Under the pieces are notes generated by a model. It was not told where the DNA came from and did not search any database. It saw nothing but the letters and a program-made list of their open reading frames with translations. From UBA1181 sp045600225 (GTDB lineage Bacteria > Bacteroidota > Bacteroidia > Bacteroidales > Paludibacteraceae): a DNA stretch of 64,000 nucleotides. Position numbers and translations under genes: made by a program. Positions 61,984 through 64,000 of the stretch are shown here, one piece after another. The first letter of the stretch is position 1, and the number at the start of each line of letters is the position of its first letter. Location: contig JAZRXL010000075.1 of the NCBI GenBank assembly GCA_045600225.1, positions 1 through 64,000 of the forward strand, given 5' to 3'.

Positions 61984-62955
61984 ATGAGAAAAATTAAAAA
62001 CGCTATACTAGGAACTCTTTCGATATTTTTTTGTTTGGCTTGTTCAAATGCTCAGTCAAAAGACAAGTCTGTTGGCGTGAAAGAGATGAATGCCTCGGAG
62101 ATCATTCGATTGATTGATAAGGGGAAGAATGTGTCGATTGTGAACGCGATCATTTATGATGATTTGGACTTTACAACGGTAGAAGATATGTCGGTAACTG
62201 CCCCTAACGAGGTGGTTGTAAATGTACCTGTTCATATCTATTTTCAAGGATGCGTTTTTATGGGTAGGGTGACTACATGTGAGGATTTGATGAAAGATGG
62301 AAAACCAACAGGCCTACGGAAGAAAGTTCACTTTAAAGGAGAGGTTTGTTTCTTCGATTGTGACTTCCGAAAAGAGTTGAAATTTGATGAATCGGAGGTT
62401 GATGGCAATATAAACTTCACAAAAACTGTCTTTAATGAGGTATCTTCCTTTAATCATATATTGGTCAATGGAACTCAAAGTCAATTTGTAAATATCAATG
62501 CGAATAAGAAGTTTATGTTTGTGTACAATACTATTCGCGGAAATGTAACCTTTATGGATGCCCAATTTAAGGAGAGTGTCAACTTTTCCGGATTAGATAT
62601 TCGAGATCTGATATTTAATAATGTGAAGACACAAGGAAGACTCGATATTTCGGAGTCTACCCTACACGGAATTTTTCAATACAACTATGGAGAATGTGGC
62701 GGAGATGCTTCGTTTGCTTTCTCTAAGTTTTTGGATCGTGTGAGTATAAATGATACGAAGTTTGAAGGAGAGGTTTCTTTGGAGCGTTCGCATTTCTTTG
62801 GTAAAGTCAAGATGAATAGATCTTCTTTCGACAAGTTGGTTGTTACGGATGCTCTCTTTTTTGAAGAGCCAGAAATGAAAGAGGTTGTAAAGAAAGATGA
62901 AGATCCAATTGTGGTTGAAGTAAAACAAACTTCTACAGTTCAGATAAATCAATAA
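61984..62955 (+). CDS. Exported lipoprotein with pentapeptide-repeat-like beta-helix
   Basis: 323 residues from ATG 61984 (a second ATG directly before it, 61981, is equally possible). The N-terminus IKNAILGTLSIFFCLAC is a lipoprotein-type signal with Cys20, although position -3 is unusual. The body, from about residue 110 to 285, is a run of loose five-residue repeats with Phe or Leu at the centre (for example VHFKGEVCFFDCDFRKELKFDE, MDAQFKESVNFSG), the mark of a right-handed quadrilateral beta-helix. The target is unknown. The next gene, 21 bp later, encodes a papain-like protease lipoprotein, so the two probably work together at the envelope. Confidence 0.78.
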   Translation: MRKIKNAILGTLSIFFCLACSNAQSKDKSVGVKEMNASEIIRLIDKGKNVSIVNAIIYDDLDFTTVEDMSVTAPNEVVVNVPVHIYFQGCVFMGRVTTCEDLMKDGKPTGLRKKVHFKGEVCFFDCDFRKELKFDESEVDGNINFTKTVFNEVSSFNHILVNGTQSQFVNINANKKFMFVYNTIRGNVTFMDAQFKESVNFSGLDIRDLIFNNVKTQGRLDISESTLHGIFQYNYGECGGDASFAFSKFLDRVSINDTKFEGEVSLERSHFFGKVKMNRSSFDKLVVTDALFFEEPEMKEVVKKDEDPIVVEVKQTSTVQINQ

Positions 62956-62976
62956 TTAAATAAATATCTTAAAGGT

Positions 62977-64000
62977 ATGGTTAAATTTAGGAGTAAAATC
63001 GTAGCGTGGATGTTGATTCCGTGTTTGACATTCACTTCGTGTGATAGTGACACATTCGACGAAGTTATGAGTGTGGTGGATGAGATCTTAAACTTGTTCT
63101 TTGGATATGACAAGGAAAAGGAGGATGTTGATGATCAGGAGAAGGCTACAGACGAGTCTGATATTGACGTTAAAGGTAAAAAGAGTTGGGAGTCTGAATG
63201 TCCTCCTATTGGCAATCAAGGTCAATATGGTACGTGTGTGGCATGGGCAACAGCTTATGGATTAAAGACAACATTAAATGTTATTGATGGTAAATGGTCT
63301 AATCCAAGTAGTTCATCACAACAATGTAGTCCAGTAGACCTTTGGCATTTGATTCCATCTTCTGGTAAGAGTACTCAATGCAACGGTTCTAACTTTGAAC
63401 CTGCTTTGCAAGCTATGATCGACAAGGGTGTGGCTACAATGAATGAAGTTCCGTTTGCTAATAGCAAGATGGTTTGCGATAACGTGTCTGGTAAAGGTTC
63501 GTCTATCAAATTGGCACAATACCGTGTGGTGGCCTATAGCGCAGATATGAGTTCTAATGGTAAGTCTTATGGTATGACCAAGGAGAATATCAAATACTAT
63601 TTGAACCAAGGGCCTCTTGTGTTTGGAGCTCAATTGGGTAACCGTTTTATGAGTTGGAATAGCAGTAGCGTCCTTACATACGATGATAAGACTTACAATG
63701 GTCAACATGCATACCACGCAATGCTATTGGTGGGATATGATGATGAAAGGAATGCATTCCGTGTTAGGAACTCATGGGGTTCGGATGGTTGGGGTGATAA
63801 AGGTTCTATTTGGATCGATTATGATTTCTTTGTGAACCAATTCTGCTTCGGTGTTTGGAGTGCAAGTAACTCTTCAGCTTCTACTGCGTCAGCTTCGATG
63901 AAGTCAACAAGTGGTAAGGATGTAAAGGTTACAGTCCTATCGGATAAGTCTATTGGTAATGGCTTGAGAACAGTGAAGTATTCAATCACAAACAAAGGCA
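62977..64000 (+). CDS. Papain-family (C1A) cysteine protease lipoprotein, cut off by the window end
   Basis: At least 341 residues; the frame is still open at 64000. Starts MVKFRSKIV with a lipoprotein signal ending TFTSC (Cys22), followed by acidic residues (DSDTFDE), typical for surface lipoproteins of Bacteroidota. After an acidic linker comes a C1A domain: PPIGNQGQYGTCVAWATAYG with oxyanion Gln and catalytic Cys, catalytic His in AYHAMLLVGYDD, and Asn in RNSWGSDGWGDKG. A Ser/Ala/Thr linker and a beta-type domain (KVTVLSDKSIGNGL...) begin before the window ends. No propeptide of cathepsin type is evident. Likely a surface peptidase. Confidence 0.88.
   Translation, partial: MVKFRSKIVAWMLIPCLTFTSCDSDTFDEVMSVVDEILNLFFGYDKEKEDVDDQEKATDESDIDVKGKKSWESECPPIGNQGQYGTCVAWATAYGLKTTLNVIDGKWSNPSSSSQQCSPVDLWHLIPSSGKSTQCNGSNFEPALQAMIDKGVATMNEVPFANSKMVCDNVSGKGSSIKLAQYRVVAYSADMSSNGKSYGMTKENIKYYLNQGPLVFGAQLGNRFMSWNSSSVLTYDDKTYNGQHAYHAMLLVGYDDERNAFRVRNSWGSDGWGDKGSIWIDYDFFVNQFCFGVWSASNSSASTASASMKSTSGKDVKVTVLSDKSIGNGLRTVKYSITNKG

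Noticed and set aside
63316..63717. 133-codon open frame on the minus strand
   Set aside because: Antisense to the C1A protease domain, whose catalytic Cys, His and Asn are all present on the other strand.
1..64000. CRISPR arrays, tRNA or rRNA genes, insertion sequences, prophage
   Set aside because: Looked for spaced direct repeats, TTCGA-type T-loops, transposase motifs and terminal inverted repeats by eye; none convincing. Faint copies could be missed without a search tool.

Overview
This window is ordinary chromosome of an anaerobic, fibre-degrading member of the Bacteroidota, most likely order Bacteroidales. The evidence is AT-rich DNA, starts without Shine-Dalgarno sequences, promoters of the form TTTG-N19-TAnnTTTG, five exported proteins ending in a type IX secretion (T9SS) sorting domain, a one-piece pyruvate:ferredoxin oxidoreductase, and Bacteroidota-type trigger factor, ClpX and SdhC. 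The species cannot be named from sequence alone. I see no rRNA, tRNA, CRISPR array, prophage, transposase or SusC/SusD pair.

Layout. 0.3-8 kb (minus): fluoride exporter, a large HExxH surface protein, a thioredoxin and a double esterase with two CBM6 modules. 8-13.7 kb (minus): acyl-CoA synthetase and PFOR. 14-24.2 kb (plus): AsmA-like protein, CvfB, trigger factor, ClpP-ClpX, RecQ and a small unknown gene. 24.2-27 kb (minus): sulfur operon metY-cysK-rrf2 with a palindromic operator candidate. 27.2-29.2 kb (minus): recR operon. 29.2-33.7 kb (plus): holA, engB, acyltransferase, glycosyltransferase, DUF3108. 33.9-36.4 kb: AlbA_2-type regulator behind a phased operator array, a DUF436 gene and a candidate small RNA. 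36.6-38.6 kb: LtaS-like membrane phosphotransferase. 38.6-41.3 kb (minus): six tightly packed genes combining a His/Cys-rich membrane protein, an ECF sigma factor, an SdhC-like cytochrome b without SdhA/B, glutathione peroxidase and two small proteins. 41.4-48 kb (minus): secreted esterase and two GH43 enzymes with CBM6. 48.2-49.8 kb (plus): DUF486 membrane protein and mannose-1-phosphate guanylyltransferase. 49.8-54.5 kb (minus): SF1 helicase, an unrecognised 710-residue coiled-coil protein and a DUF4112 membrane protein. 54.6 kb: GH53 galactanase. 55.9-61.8 kb (minus): eight-gene operon from a DUF4359 protein to a POT transporter. 62-64 kb (plus): two exported lipoproteins, a pentapeptide-like one and a papain-family protease cut by the window end.

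The carbohydrate enzymes (double esterase, BD-FAE-like esterase, two GH43, GH53) fit removal of acetyl, feruloyl and arabinosyl groups from xylan and cleavage of galactan side chains, delivered mainly by T9SS. Much of the rest is housekeeping: proteostasis, recombination, replication and envelope synthesis.

The best leads for something undescribed are: four TTCGG half-sites spaced exactly 21 bp apart upstream of the AlbA_2 gene; the His/Cys-rich + ECF sigma + cytochrome b + peroxidase operon; the helicase/coiled-coil/DUF4112 cassette; an orphan promoter-terminator unit that looks like an ~87-nt small RNA; and hairpins without U-tracts placed between genes of two operons.
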